Below are positions 25,744 to 34,583 of a DNA stretch of 57,580 nucleotides, piece by piece; the stretch's first letter is position 1; the number at the start of each line of letters is the position of its first letter. The DNA lies in NCBI GenBank assembly GCA_026982395.1, contig JALSHD010000128.1:1-57580 (forward strand), read 5' to 3'. The position numbers were made by a program, and so were the translations under genes. This stretch comes from Chromatiales bacterium. GTDB taxonomy: Bacteria; Pseudomonadota; Gammaproteobacteria; Thiohalospirales; Thiohalospiraceae. The notes below the pieces were generated by a model. The model was not told where the DNA came from, ran no database searches, and saw nothing but the letters and a program-made list of their open reading frames with translations.

Positions 25744-26568
25744 TCAGGATTCATGCAGGCTATCCATGCTCTTGACATAGAGGGGGCCGTAAGGCTCGGT
25801 CTGGATTAGTTCCAGCAGGCTGTTTTTCAGTAGCTCCAGGATAGCCAGCAGGGTGACGACGACGCCGGCACGACCCTCTTCGCATGGGAATAGGCTGGGA
25901 AATTCGGTAAAACTGTCGGCGTTGACGGCGGCCAGTACCTGCGACATGCGTTCCCGTACCGAAAGCTGCTCACGTTCGATGTGGTGATGGGTGTACATAT
26001 CCGCGCGCTTGAGTACTTCACTGAAGGCACGCAGGATCTCCTCCAGGCTAACCTCCGGCTCTGGCCGCGTGGTGTCCCGATCGGGGAACTGGATGACAGC
26101 TTCAAACAGATCGCGGCCCAGGCGGGGCAGGGCGTCGATATCCTCGGCGGCCTGTTTGTAGCGTTCGTACTCCTGCAGCCGGCGTACCAGTTCAGCGCGG
26201 GGATCTTCCTCGTCCTCGTTGGTTTCGGCGGGACGGGGCAGCAGCAGCCGTGATTTGATCTCGGCCAGCATGGCGGCCATGAGCAGGTACTCTCCGGCCA
26301 GTTCGAGGCGCACTTCCCGCATCAATTCCACATACTCCATATATTGGCCGGTGATTTTGGCAATGGGAATGTCCAGGATATCGAGATTCTGACGCTTTAT
26401 GAGGTACAACAGCAGATCCAGCGGCCCTTCAAAGGTATCCAGGAATACTTCCAGAGCATCTGGCGGAATATAGAGATCCTTGGGCAGGTTGGTGATCGCC
26501 TCGCCCTTGACCAGAGCCAGATGGGGGCGTCTTTCCTGTCCCGCTTCCTGCTGTTTCGGGATTATCAT
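25744..26568 (-). CDS. scpA: Segregation and condensation protein A
   Basis: A 274-residue kleisin that bridges the SMC heads. The N-terminal FEGPLDLLLYLIKRQNLDILDIPI is the family signature, and the C-terminal winged helix contains VVVTLLAILELLKNSLLEL. It starts at the ATG sharing one base with the trpS stop (TGATG); a longer reading would run into trpS. Order trpS-scpA-scpB-rluB is conserved in gammaproteobacteria. Confidence 0.95.
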   Translation of the reverse strand: MIIPKQQEAGQERRPHLALVKGEAITNLPKDLYIPPDALEVFLDTFEGPLDLLLYLIKRQNLDILDIPIAKITGQYMEYVELMREVRLELAGEYLLMAAMLAEIKSRLLLPRPAETNEDEEDPRAELVRRLQEYERYKQAAEDIDALPRLGRDLFEAVIQFPDRDTTRPEPEVSLEEILRAFSEVLKRADMYTHHHIEREQLSVRERMSQVLAAVNADSFTEFPSLFPCEEGRAGVVVTLLAILELLKNSLLELIQTEPYGPLYVKSMDSLHES

Positions 26569-27785
26569 CAGCGGTAGGTGAGTCCCATTGCCTGGCGCAC
26601 CTCTTCCAGGGTCTTGCGTGCCTCTTCCCGTGCTTTTTCGCACCCTTCACGGATGATGGCGTGCACGGCGCCGGGATCGGACTCATACTCGCTGGCGCGC
26701 TGCTGGATGGGCCGGAGTTCATCGAGTACAGCGTCGATGATAGGTTTCTTGCAGTCCAGACAACCAATACCGGCGTTGCGGCAGCCTTCCTGCACCCACT
26801 GTCTGGTCTCGTCGTTGGAATAGACCTGATGCAGCTGCCAGACCGGGCATTTTTCAGGTTCGCCGGGATCGGTGCGCCGTACCCGTGCCGGATCGGTGGG
26901 CATGGTGCGCAGTTTTTTCTCGACCACATCCGGCGGATCGTTGAGGGCGATGGTGTTGCCGTAGGACTTGGACATCTTCTGCCCATCCAGCCCCGGCATC
27001 CTGGCGGATTCGGTCAACAGCGCCTGGGGTTCGGGCAGGATCACCTTTCCCTCACCATCCAGATAGCCAAATAGCCGTTCGCGATCGGCGATGGAGATGT
27101 TCTGCTGGGTTTCCAGCAGTGCACGGGCAGTGTTCAGTGCCTCGTGATCGCCCTGCTCTTGGTAGCGTTTGCGTAGATCAAAATAGAGTTTGGCGTTTTT
27201 CTTGCCCATTTTTCTGGCCGCCGCCTCTGCTTTTTCCTCGAAGTTGGGTTCCCGTCCGTAGAGGTGGTTGAAGCGGCGGGCCACTTCGCGGGTCATCTCT
27301 ACGTGGGAGACCTGGTCTTCGCCCACCGGTACCACACCGGCCTGATAGATAAGGATATCGGCGCTCTGCAGCAAGGGATAACCGAGGAAACCGTAGGTGG
27401 CCAGATCCCGTTCGCGCAGCTTCTCCTGCTGATCCTTGTAGGTGGGAACCCGCTCCAGCCAGCCCAGCGGGGTGATCATGGATAGCAGCAGGTGGAGTTC
27501 GGCGTGTTCCGGTACCTGGGACTGGATGAACAGGGTGGCAGAGCCGGGATTGACCCCGGCGGCCAGCCAGTCGATGACCATATCCCAAACATTGGCGGTG
27601 ATATCCCCGGGCTGTTCATAATGGGTGGTCAGGGCGTGCCAGTCAGCGGCGAAGAAAAAGCACTCATACTCGTGCTGCAGGCGTACCCAGTTTTTCAGGA
27701 CGCCATGATAGTGGCCGAGATGCAGCCGTCCGGTCGATCGCATACCTGACAGTACCCGTCGTTGTTGTGCCGCAAAACCAGTCAA
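26568..27785 (-). CDS. trpS: Tryptophanyl-tRNA synthetase
   Basis: A class I synthetase of 405 residues, longer than the compact 330-residue form, as in other gammaproteobacteria that carry a middle insertion. The HIGH-like motif is HLGHYHG near residue 22 and the KMSKS loop is intact (GQKMSKSYGN). It charges tRNA-Trp. It overlaps scpA by one base and follows the M50 protease gene by 9 bp. Confidence 0.96.
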   Translation of the reverse strand: MTGFAAQQRRVLSGMRSTGRLHLGHYHGVLKNWVRLQHEYECFFFAADWHALTTHYEQPGDITANVWDMVIDWLAAGVNPGSATLFIQSQVPEHAELHLLLSMITPLGWLERVPTYKDQQEKLRERDLATYGFLGYPLLQSADILIYQAGVVPVGEDQVSHVEMTREVARRFNHLYGREPNFEEKAEAAARKMGKKNAKLYFDLRKRYQEQGDHEALNTARALLETQQNISIADRERLFGYLDGEGKVILPEPQALLTESARMPGLDGQKMSKSYGNTIALNDPPDVVEKKLRTMPTDPARVRRTDPGEPEKCPVWQLHQVYSNDETRQWVQEGCRNAGIGCLDCKKPIIDAVLDELRPIQQRASEYESDPGAVHAIIREGCEKAREEARKTLEEVRQAMGLTYR

Positions 27786-27794
27786 GAGTGACTC

Positions 27795-28460
27795 CTATAT
27801 TCCAAACAGTACATGTAACAGCGTGTAGAACCAGTCTATGATGGGCCCCAGAACACTCCATAATACGCCGGTGGCCAACAGCAGCAGGATGATCATGAAG
27901 CCGTAGGGTTCCAGGCGTCCTACCTGCCATGCCATTGGTCCCGGCAGGATTGAGGTAAGAATGCGGCCACCATCCAGTGGCGGGATGGGGACCAGATTCA
28001 GCACCATCAGCACAAGGTTGAACAGGATTCCAAATGTGCCCATCAAAATGAGCGGCAGGCCGAGTGGCCCTGCACCGAGCAGGAAACCGATTTTTGCAAT
28101 CATCGCCCACAAGATTGCCATCAGCAGATTGGACAACGGGCCGGCCAGGGCGACAAGCGCCACGTCCCGCTTGGGGTTACGCAGATTCTCCCAGGTTATT
28201 GGTACCGGCTTGGCCCAGCCAAATACGAACGGTGGTGTACCTGCCACCTTGCTGAGTATGATAAGCATGATTGGCAGCAACACAGTGCCAAACGGATCGA
28301 TGTGACGTATCGGGTTGAGGGTCAGCCGGCCCATCATCTTGGCGGTGGGATCACCGAGCTGGAGTGCTACCCAGCCGTGGGCAACCTCGTGTACCGTGAT
28401 GGCGAACAGCAGCGGCAAGACCGCGACGGCGATAAGTTGAATCAGCGTTAAATCCTGCAT
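27795..28460 (-). CDS. Site-2 protease family membrane metalloprotease (M50)
   Basis: A 221-residue polytopic protein with the zinc motif HEVAHGW (H24, E25, H28) in its first membrane helix and a second-ligand segment NLVPIPPLDGGRI. This matches the short M50B family next to trpS in many proteobacteria. The start at 28460 is chosen since it begins the conserved segment; upstream in-frame codons are not conserved in character. Substrate unknown. Confidence 0.9.
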   Translation of the reverse strand: MQDLTLIQLIAVAVLPLLFAITVHEVAHGWVALQLGDPTAKMMGRLTLNPIRHIDPFGTVLLPIMLIILSKVAGTPPFVFGWAKPVPITWENLRNPKRDVALVALAGPLSNLLMAILWAMIAKIGFLLGAGPLGLPLILMGTFGILFNLVLMVLNLVPIPPLDGGRILTSILPGPMAWQVGRLEPYGFMIILLLLATGVLWSVLGPIIDWFYTLLHVLFGI

Positions 28461-28521
28461 CGCGGAATTATAACCGTTTTTGGGTCCGGGATGCCTTGTT
28501 GCCAGATATATTGGGGGAAAA

Positions 28522-29145
28522 TTATATTTTGAAGGGAGATATGTCTCCGGCTCCCTCACGGATTACCTGAGGTATGTCGCCGGTCAGATCCACCACTGTG
28601 GTGGGTTCGAAACCACAGAAACCACCATCGATCACCAGATCCACGTCATGTTCCAGAAGCTCCCTGATCTCGTAGGGATCGGTGTGCGGCAGCTCTTCGC
28701 CCGGGAGAATCAGGGTGGTGCTCATCAGGGGTTCGCCCAGCTCTCTCAGCAGCGCCTGCGCGATGGAGTTGTCAGGTACACGCAGTCCAATGGTTTTGCG
28801 TTTTGGATGCAGCAGACGGCGGGGGACTTCGCGGGTGGCTTCGAGAATAAAGGTATAGGCACCGGGAGTATGAGCCTTGAGCAGGCGGTAATTGCTGTTG
28901 TCCAGCCGCGCATAGGTGGCAATTTGGGACAGATCGCTGCATACCAGCGTGAGGTGGTGACGATCGTCGAGGCGGCGGATTTGGCGGATGCGGGTTACGG
29001 CCTGTTTGTCTCCCAGATGGCATCCCAGTGCGTAACCGGAGTCGGTTGGGTAGACAATCACCCCGCCTTTACGAATGATCTCGACGCTGTGGACAATGAG
29101 TCGCTGCTGGGGGTTGTCCGGATGGATATGAAAAAACTGGCTCAT
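28522..29145 (-). CDS. yciO: Sua5/YciO/YrdC-family protein (YciO-like)
   Basis: A 207-residue YrdC-fold protein of the L-threonylcarbamoyladenylate synthase superfamily. The dsRNA/ATP-binding features are GGVIVYPTDSGYALGCHLGDKQAV and HHLTLVCSDLSQI, and STTLILPG is near the end. It has the YciO context (next to the M50 protease, trpS, scpAB). It is probably a paralogue of TsaC rather than the essential enzyme; the exact role of YciO is less well defined. Confidence 0.88.
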   Translation of the reverse strand: MSQFFHIHPDNPQQRLIVHSVEIIRKGGVIVYPTDSGYALGCHLGDKQAVTRIRQIRRLDDRHHLTLVCSDLSQIATYARLDNSNYRLLKAHTPGAYTFILEATREVPRRLLHPKRKTIGLRVPDNSIAQALLRELGEPLMSTTLILPGEELPHTDPYEIRELLEHDVDLVIDGGFCGFEPTTVVDLTGDIPQVIREGAGDISPFKI

Positions 29146-29173
29146 GGGTTTACTTCGCTATGGTGGAGTGCAG

Positions 29174-29206
29174 GGTACACTGTATCTGTATCTTGGACAG
29201 TGTACC
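29174..29206. promoter_or_regulatory. Dyad-symmetric hairpin between acs and yciO
   Basis: A perfect 10-bp inverted repeat, GGTACACTGT at 29174-29183 and ACAGTGTACC at 29197-29206, with a 13-base loop. An outer GAGT/ACTC pair extends it after a 4/4 internal loop. It lies downstream of acs and upstream of yciO on the same strand, without a T-run, so it could be a factor-dependent terminator, RNA stability element or operator. Confidence 0.5.
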
Positions 29207-29248
29207 TTGTACTCCGGTTCTGGTTGCCCGGGTTAATAGTATCTGTGA

Positions 29249-31198
29249 TCAGGTTTGTTTGCCGGTGCGGATACGATTCCGGATCAGATCATCCACCACT
29301 TCCGGATCTGCCAGGGTTGAGGTATCACCCAGGTTGTCCAGTTCGTCTGCGGCGATCTTGCGAAGGATGCGGCGCATGATTTTGCCGGAGCGGGTCTTGG
29401 GCAGGGCAGGTGCCCACTGGATAATATCCGGTGAGGCAATGGGGCCGATCTCTTTGCGCACCATCTGGATCAACTCCTGGCGCAGCGCTTCGTTGGGTTC
29501 AATGCCTTTCACCAGGGTGACATAGGCGTAGATCCCCTGTCCCTTGATCTCATGCGGATAGCCCACAACGGCGGCTTCAGCGACCGCTTCGTGCAGTACC
29601 AGGGCGCTTTCGATTTCAGCAGTGCCCAGGCGGTGGCCGGAGACGTTGAGCACATCATCCACCCGGCCGGTGATCCAGTAGTCGCCATCGGAGTCGCGGC
29701 GGGCGCCATCGCCACTGAAGTACATGCCGGGATAGGTTTTGAAGTAGGTGTCGATGAAGCGCTGGTGATCGCCGTACACCCCACGCATCTGACCGGGCCA
29801 GGGATGGGTCATCACCAGATCCCCTTCACACTCCCCCTCCAGAACCGTGCCACTTTCATCCACAATGGCGGGTGATACGCCAAAGAAGGGGCGTGTGGCG
29901 GAGCCGGGCTTGAGCCGGGTGGCACCGGGCAGGGGACTGATCATGATGCCGCCGGTCTCGGTTTGCCACCAGGTATCCACGATGGGGCAGCGCTGTTCAC
30001 CGACCACGCGGTAGTACCACTCCCAGGCTTCGGGGTTGATGGGTTCGCCAACGCTGCCCAGCAGGCGCAGATCCTTGCGGGAGGTTTTTTTAACCGGTCC
30101 GTCCCCTTCTCGCATCAGGGCGCGAATGGCGGTGGGTGCAGTATAGAAAATGTTGACGTTATGTTTGTCGCACACCTGCCAGAAGCGTGAGGCGTCCGGC
30201 CAGGTGGGTACTCCCTCGAACATCAGGGTGATGGCGCCATTGGCCAGCGGGCCATAGACGATATAGCTGTGACCGGTAATCCAGCCTACATCGGCGGTAC
30301 ACCAGTAGATGTCGCCATCGTGGTAGTCGAAGATGTATTTGTGGGTGATGGCAGAGTAGAGCAGGTAGCCGGCGGTGGTGTGCAGTACCCCTTTGGGCTT
30401 GCCGGTGGAGCCGGAGGTGTAGAGGATAAACAGCGGATCTTCGGCATCCATCCATTCCGGTTCACATTCAGCCGGAGATTCAGCCATCGCCTGGTGATAC
30501 CAGACATCACGTCCCTCATGCCACTGGATGTCGCCACCGGTGTTCTGCACGGTCAATACGGTGCGTACGTTGGGGCAGCCTGACAGCGCCTTGTCCACGT
30601 TGTTTTTCAGCGGGGTGGTGCGCCCGCCACGGCGGCCTTCGTCGGCGGTAATGACCAGTTGGCAGTCTGAGTCGAGGATTCGATCCTTCAGTGCTTCAGG
30701 AGAGAAGCCGGCGAATACCACCGAATGGACGGCACCAATACGTGTGCAGGCCAGCATTGCATAGGCGGCTTCGGGGATCATCGGCATGTAGAGGCAGACC
30801 CGGTCGCCTTTTTTTATTCCATGGCTTTTTAGCACATGGGCCAGCTTGCAGACCTGTTCATGCAGTTCGCGGTAGCTGATTTTCTTGTCGCTGCCGGGGT
30901 CATCGCCTTCCCAGATAATGGCGGTCTGGTTGGCGCGATTTTCCAGGTGGCGATCGATGCAGTTGTAGCTGACATTGAGTTTGCCCCCTTCGAACCAGCG
31001 GATATTGGCCTGGTGGTAATCCCATTCCAGAACCTTGTCCCAGGGCTTGTACCAGGTAAGGAAATTTTCTGCCTGCTCAGCCCAGAATGCTTCCGGGTTG
31101 TCGATGGAGCGCCGGTACATGGCCTGGTACTGCTGTTCGTTGATGTGAGCGTGCGCCGCAAAGGATGCCGGAACGTCATAAACTTTGGTTTCAGACAT
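29249..31198 (-). CDS. acs: Acetyl-CoA synthetase (AMP-forming)
   Basis: A 649-residue adenylating enzyme that makes acetyl-CoA from acetate, ATP and CoA through acetyl-AMP. The P-loop is [12 protein letters not shown], followed by WWQTETGG and the hinge [16 protein letters not shown]. The acetylation-target lysine lies in [11 protein letters not shown] near the C-terminus, so it may be controlled by Pat-type acetylation (family knowledge). Its start overlaps the 3' end of gluQ by 8 bp. Confidence 0.97.
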   Translation of the reverse strand: MSETKVYDVPASFAAHAHINEQQYQAMYRRSIDNPEAFWAEQAENFLTWYKPWDKVLEWDYHQANIRWFEGGKLNVSYNCIDRHLENRANQTAIIWEGDDPGSDKKISYRELHEQVCKLAHVLKSHGIKKGDRVCLYMPMIPEAAYAMLACTRIGAVHSVVFAGFSPEALKDRILDSDCQLVITADEGRRGGRTTPLKNNVDKALSGCPNVRTVLTVQNTGGDIQWHEGRDVWYHQAMAESPAECEPEWMDAEDPLFILYTSGSTGKPKGVLHTTAGYLLYSAITHKYIFDYHDGDIYWCTADVGWITGHSYIVYGPLANGAITLMFEGVPTWPDASRFWQVCDKHNVNIFYTAPTAIRALMREGDGPVKKTSRKDLRLLGSVGEPINPEAWEWYYRVVGEQRCPIVDTWWQTETGGIMISPLPGATRLKPGSATRPFFGVSPAIVDESGTVLEGECEGDLVMTHPWPGQMRGVYGDHQRFIDTYFKTYPGMYFSGDGARRDSDGDYWITGRVDDVLNVSGHRLGTAEIESALVLHEAVAEAAVVGYPHEIKGQGIYAYVTLVKGIEPNEALRQELIQMVRKEIGPIASPDIIQWAPALPKTRSGKIMRRILRKIAADELDNLGDTSTLADPEVVDDLIRNRIRTGKQT

Positions 31199-32156
31199 TG
31201 GTTTCCCCAGTTTGTTGATGTTTATTAAAGTGGTTAACGGATTCTCCTATTATGGCACAGCTTTCCGGTCGGGCGATGAGACGTGGTATGGCAGTAACAT
31301 CCCAGTGAGTAATCGCCCAGCACCAGAAGCTGGACAGTTCGCCCTCCAGCAACTCAACTGGAGGTTGCTGCCCCAGAAAACAGAGAGCCCGCCACAAGGC
31401 CGGCAGCGGCCGGCTGCACTCCAGGGGGCTGGCGCGGGTCTGTTTGCTGAGTTTGCGTCCCTCTGCATTGGTGACAATGGGCAGATGGATGTAGTTTGGT
31501 GAACGGTATCCCAGCAACTGTTGCAGGAGCAGCTGACGCGGTGTGGAGTCCAGCAGGTCACTGCCGCGCACCACTTCGGTGATGCCCTGTTCCGCATCGT
31601 CTACGACAACCGCCAGTTGATAGGCGAACAGCCCATCGGCACGTCGGATGACAAAATCCCCTACCTCCAGCTCCAGATCCTGCCGGTAGAGTCCTTGTAC
31701 GGGATCCTGAAAAGAGAGTGTTTGCCCCTGTGTTGATACCCTCAGTGCGCGCGGAGATTTCCCGGCGGGCAGGCCGTTGCGGCAGGTTCCGGGGTAGATG
31801 CCTGTCGGTGTGCCGCTGGCTGCCGTTTGTTGGTGGATTTCCGTACGGCTGCAGCCGCAGGGATAGATGCTCTCTTTCAGCTCATTCAGTGCGGCTGTGT
31901 AGGCCGCGAAACGGGTGCTTTGGTAGAGCACTTCTCCATCCCAGTGCAGGCTAAAAGCCTCAAGGGTGGAGAGTATGCTGTCGGCGGCTCCGGGGACAAC
32001 CCGGGGCAGGTCGAGATCTTCCATGCGCACCAGCCATTTTCCTCCCGCTTTCCTTGCCTGGAGATAGCTGCCCACGGCGCTGACCAGTGAGCCGAAATGG
32101 AGCGGCCCGGTCGGGGAAGGGGCAAAGCGGCCAACGTAGTCTGTTGTGGGGGTCAC
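31191..32156 (-). CDS. gluQ: Glutamyl-queuosine tRNA(Asp) synthetase
   Basis: A 321-residue shortened GluRS catalytic domain without an anticodon-binding domain. It attaches glutamate to the queuosine base of tRNA-Asp. The N-terminus [18 protein letters not shown] carries the HIGH-like motif; the zinc ligands are in CGCSRTEI and YPGTCRNG, and KLSKQT replaces KMSKS. In many gammaproteobacteria it directly follows dksA; here two DUF3579 genes in the opposite orientation lie between them. Confidence 0.93.
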   Translation of the reverse strand: MTPTTDYVGRFAPSPTGPLHFGSLVSAVGSYLQARKAGGKWLVRMEDLDLPRVVPGAADSILSTLEAFSLHWDGEVLYQSTRFAAYTAALNELKESIYPCGCSRTEIHQQTAASGTPTGIYPGTCRNGLPAGKSPRALRVSTQGQTLSFQDPVQGLYRQDLELEVGDFVIRRADGLFAYQLAVVVDDAEQGITEVVRGSDLLDSTPRQLLLQQLLGYRSPNYIHLPIVTNAEGRKLSKQTRASPLECSRPLPALWRALCFLGQQPPVELLEGELSSFWCWAITHWDVTAIPRLIARPESCAIIGESVNHFNKHQQTGETNV

Positions 32157-32239
32157 AATAAAAAATAGTGGAAATAGCTAAACTTGCAGCAGCAGCTGCC
32201 GACAATGAAGTGAGCATATTACTCCAAGGGCTAATTATA

Positions 32240-32566
32240 ATGAATAAAGAGAAGCTGGTTATTGACGGGGTAAGAGTGGATGGCAGCCGGTTACGTCCCG
32301 GTGACTGGATTGAACGTATCTCATCAATTGTAGCCGAGTTTGGGCCGGATCACCGGTTGCACTACTCTGCCAGTGTTCATCCCTGTGTAGTTGATGGGCA
32401 GAAATGTTTGCTGGTGGAACCGGAACTGGAGGAAAAAAACCGGGAGTTATATGAATATATCCTGCATTTTGCCCGGCACAATGATCTGGTTATCCATCTG
32501 AATGAAGAGGCACCGGACAGCACCAATAAAGAGAAAAATCTGTCTGAGTGCGCAGTTGGTCTATAG
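32240..32566 (+). CDS. DUF3579 domain protein, first tandem copy
   Basis: A 108-residue protein with the DUF3579 body: DGVRVDGSRLRPGDWIERIS, FGPDHRLHYS and HPCVVDGQKCLLVEPEL. The family occurs in proteobacteria and has no known function. The chosen ATG begins the conserved region; an in-frame ATG at 32168 would add 24 low-complexity residues. A second, similar gene follows 45 bp later. It is transcribed away from gluQ and towards dksA. Confidence 0.85.
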   Translation: MNKEKLVIDGVRVDGSRLRPGDWIERISSIVAEFGPDHRLHYSASVHPCVVDGQKCLLVEPELEEKNRELYEYILHFARHNDLVIHLNEEAPDSTNKEKNLSECAVGL

Positions 32567-32611
32567 TGAGTGTTAATATCTAATAATATGGTAATAAAAG
32601 GTGAATCGAGC

Positions 32612-32923
32612 ATGAGTGCTGAAGCAATGGTGATTGAAGGTGTACGGGAAGATGGTAGTAAACTGCGGCCCAGTGACTGGATTGAGCGTATCTCCTCTAC
32701 GCTGGCCAGGTTTGGTTCAGATCACCGGCTGCACTACTCTCCGTGGGTCCATCCCTGTGTGATTGATGGACAGAAATGCCTGGTAATTGCACCGGATCTG
32801 CAGGAGAAAGATCCGGAAGGGTATCGATATGTGATGGATTTTGCTGAGCAAAATGGCCTGCGTATCCAGCCGGATCGGCGCAGAAAAGAGCTGCCAGTGG
32901 AGCATGATCGCAGAAAGAGTTAA
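32612..32923 (+). CDS. DUF3579 domain protein, second tandem copy
   Basis: A 103-residue paralogue of the preceding gene, sharing DWIERISS, FGSDHRLHYS and HPCVIDGQKCL almost unchanged. It differs mainly in a more basic C-terminus (DRRRKELPVEHDRRKS). The pair clearly arose by tandem duplication. It ends just before the bidirectional terminator shared with dksA. Confidence 0.85.
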   Translation: MSAEAMVIEGVREDGSKLRPSDWIERISSTLARFGSDHRLHYSPWVHPCVIDGQKCLVIAPDLQEKDPEGYRYVMDFAEQNGLRIQPDRRRKELPVEHDRRKS

Positions 32924-32941
32924 TTTTTTCCGGGGAGTGGT

Positions 32942-32975
32942 AAACAGATGAGGCAGCATTACCTCATCTGTTTTT
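32942..32975. terminator. Bidirectional Rho-independent terminator built into the dksA 3' end
   Basis: A perfect 12-bp stem, AAACAGATGAGG (32942-32953) with CCTCATCTGTTT (32962-32973), and an 8-base loop, followed on the plus strand by TTTTTC. The right arm is the last codons of dksA and the loop contains its stop codon, so one hairpin serves both the DUF3579 genes and dksA. Confidence 0.8.
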
Positions 32976-33399
32976 CACGTATCTCGTCAAGGGTTTTGCA
33001 GTCGATGCACTGGGTGGCGGTTGGACGGGCCTCCAGGCGGCGAATTCCGATCTCCACGCCACAGGACTCACAGTAACCGTAATCCCCCGTATTCAACTGT
33101 TCCAGAGCCTCATCAATTTTTTTGATTAACTTGCGTTCCCGATCACGGGTACGCAGTTCCAGGGCAAATTCCGACTCTTGTGAAGCGCGATCATTGGGAT
33201 CGGGGAAGTTCGCGGCATCATCCTGCATGTGATGCACGGTGCGATCCACCTCCTCCATCAACTCTTTTTTCCAGGCGCTGAGGATGTTGCGAAAGTGCTC
33301 TTTCTGTTTGGTGCCCATATACTCTTCACCCTTTTTCTCCTTGTAGGGATCGAATGAGCTGAATCCTTCGGTCACTGCTTTTTTCTTTCTACCTGCCAT
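32959..33399 (-). CDS. dksA: RNA polymerase-binding transcription factor DksA
   Basis: A 146-residue secondary-channel factor that works with ppGpp to control rRNA and amino acid promoters. The coiled-coil tip region is [20 protein letters not shown], and the C4 zinc finger is CESCGVEIG and CIDC. The start is the ATG of MAGRKKKAV, preceded by GGAG; an upstream ATG would add 11 residues. A copy of foldback family 1 ends 54 bp upstream. Confidence 0.96.
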   Translation of the reverse strand: MAGRKKKAVTEGFSSFDPYKEKKGEEYMGTKQKEHFRNILSAWKKELMEEVDRTVHHMQDDAANFPDPNDRASQESEFALELRTRDRERKLIKKIDEALEQLNTGDYGYCESCGVEIGIRRLEARPTATQCIDCKTLDEIREKQMR

Positions 33400-33453
33400 C
33401 TGAATGGTTCTCCTGACATCTGTCGCCTGCATTCAAGTATGTTTACTTTTCCA

Positions 33454-33605
33454 TAACTACCCAGCGAGTAGTGAATATGTCGTGTAACTGCCCGGATTGC
33501 TTCTGAAACGGGCCGGAATCAAGGCGGAAAACGGGAGTTTACAAGGGTAAATGACCATTTTCCAACGCAGAGATGGCGCATTTCAGAAGCAAGCTGAGCA
33601 GTTAC
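33454..33605 (-). repeat. Foldback repeat family 1, copy 2 (upstream of dksA)
   Basis: A 152-bp copy, inverted relative to copy 1. Ends are TAACTACCCAGCGAG on the left and GAGCAGTTA on the right. The central 122 bp (33484-33605) is an imperfect palindrome around GTTTACAAGGGTAAAT. The remaining 30-bp tail, which holds a small hairpin, faces dksA just as the equivalent tail of copy 1 faces recA. Confidence 0.8.
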
Positions 33606-33810
33606 ACTTTTTTCTACCAGAAAATGATAAGGCAACGCAACCATCTACTTCGTAAAGGCAATTATTCAGGTTCGGAGTTTCTTTGTGGTATTTGCATGGC
33701 AAAAACCATAGGCCACTGACAGGCAGACCGAATCCCGAATTATCGCCTTGACGGAGCACTAGAACCGGGTACTCTATTAGGCTTTGACAAAACAAGCAAG
33801 GGTAGATTTT
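33606..33810. other. Intergenic region upstream of the HAD phosphatase gene
   Basis: This stretch has no gene. A TTGACG at 33748-33753 could be a -35 box, but no good -10 follows at the right distance. No RNA gene or repeat was recognised. Confidence 0.35.
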
Positions 33811-34578
33811 ATGGGTGAGCTGGCCGCAGTGTTGTTTGATGTTGATGGGACACTGGCAGATACAGAGCGAAACGGTCATAGGGTCGCCTTTAATCGAGCC
33901 TTTGCGGATGTGGGGCTTGACTGGAGCTGGTCGGAACAGCTGTATGGTGAATTGCTGGCGGTTTCCGGTGGCAAGGAGCGTATTCTCTACTATCTGGAAC
34001 GGTTCCGGCCGGATGCAGAACGTCCGGCTGATGATTTGCCCGGTTTTGCAGCCAAATTGCATGTGGAGAAAAACCGCCACTACAAACAGTTGCTGGCGGA
34101 AGGGGCTATTCCGCTGCGAACCGGGGTAAAGCGTTTGTTGCAAGAGGCGCGTGCCGAGGGGTTGAAGTTGGCGATTGCCACCACCACCAGTCCGGAAAAC
34201 GTATCAGCCTTGTTGCATTATGCGTTGGAACCTGCGGCTGAATCGTGGTTTGAAGTCATTGGTGCAGGCGATATTGTTTCAGCAAAAAAACCGGCTCCGG
34301 ACATTTATGATTATGTTCTGGAGCAGATGAAACTGAAGCCGGAGCAGTGTCTGGTGCTGGAGGACTCGGCAAACGGCGTCAAGTCTTCCCTGGCTGCCGC
34401 GATCGAGACAGTAGTTACAGTCAATATGTATACGCGGGATGATGATTTCTCCGGGGCGGCTCTGGTGGTTGATCAGATTGGGGATCCCGGCCAGCCGTTT
34501 TCTGTATTGTCGGGCAGTGCGGGTGATGCCGAATACCTGGATGTGCCTTTGATGAGGTGCTTGTTATCCCGGGTCTGA
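33811..34578 (+). CDS. HAD-IA family phosphatase (CbbY/beta-phosphoglucomutase-like)
   Basis: A 255-residue HAD hydrolase: VLFDVDGTLADTE carries the nucleophile DxD, ATTTSPENVSALL the second motif, and LVLEDSANGVKSSLAA the metal-binding acidic pair. This is the CbbY group, which in autotrophs removes inhibitory sugar phosphates made by RuBisCO side reactions (family knowledge); no RuBisCO gene is in the window, so the substrate is open. An upstream in-frame TTG is less likely than this ATG. Confidence 0.85.
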   Translation: MGELAAVLFDVDGTLADTERNGHRVAFNRAFADVGLDWSWSEQLYGELLAVSGGKERILYYLERFRPDAERPADDLPGFAAKLHVEKNRHYKQLLAEGAIPLRTGVKRLLQEARAEGLKLAIATTTSPENVSALLHYALEPAAESWFEVIGAGDIVSAKKPAPDIYDYVLEQMKLKPEQCLVLEDSANGVKSSLAAAIETVVTVNMYTRDDDFSGAALVVDQIGDPGQPFSVLSGSAGDAEYLDVPLMRCLLSRV

Positions 34579-34583
34579 CTGAT

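Noticed and set aside
28600-28625. GGTTCGAAACC as a tRNA T-loop
   Set aside because: It lies inside the yciO coding sequence and no cloverleaf can be drawn around it.
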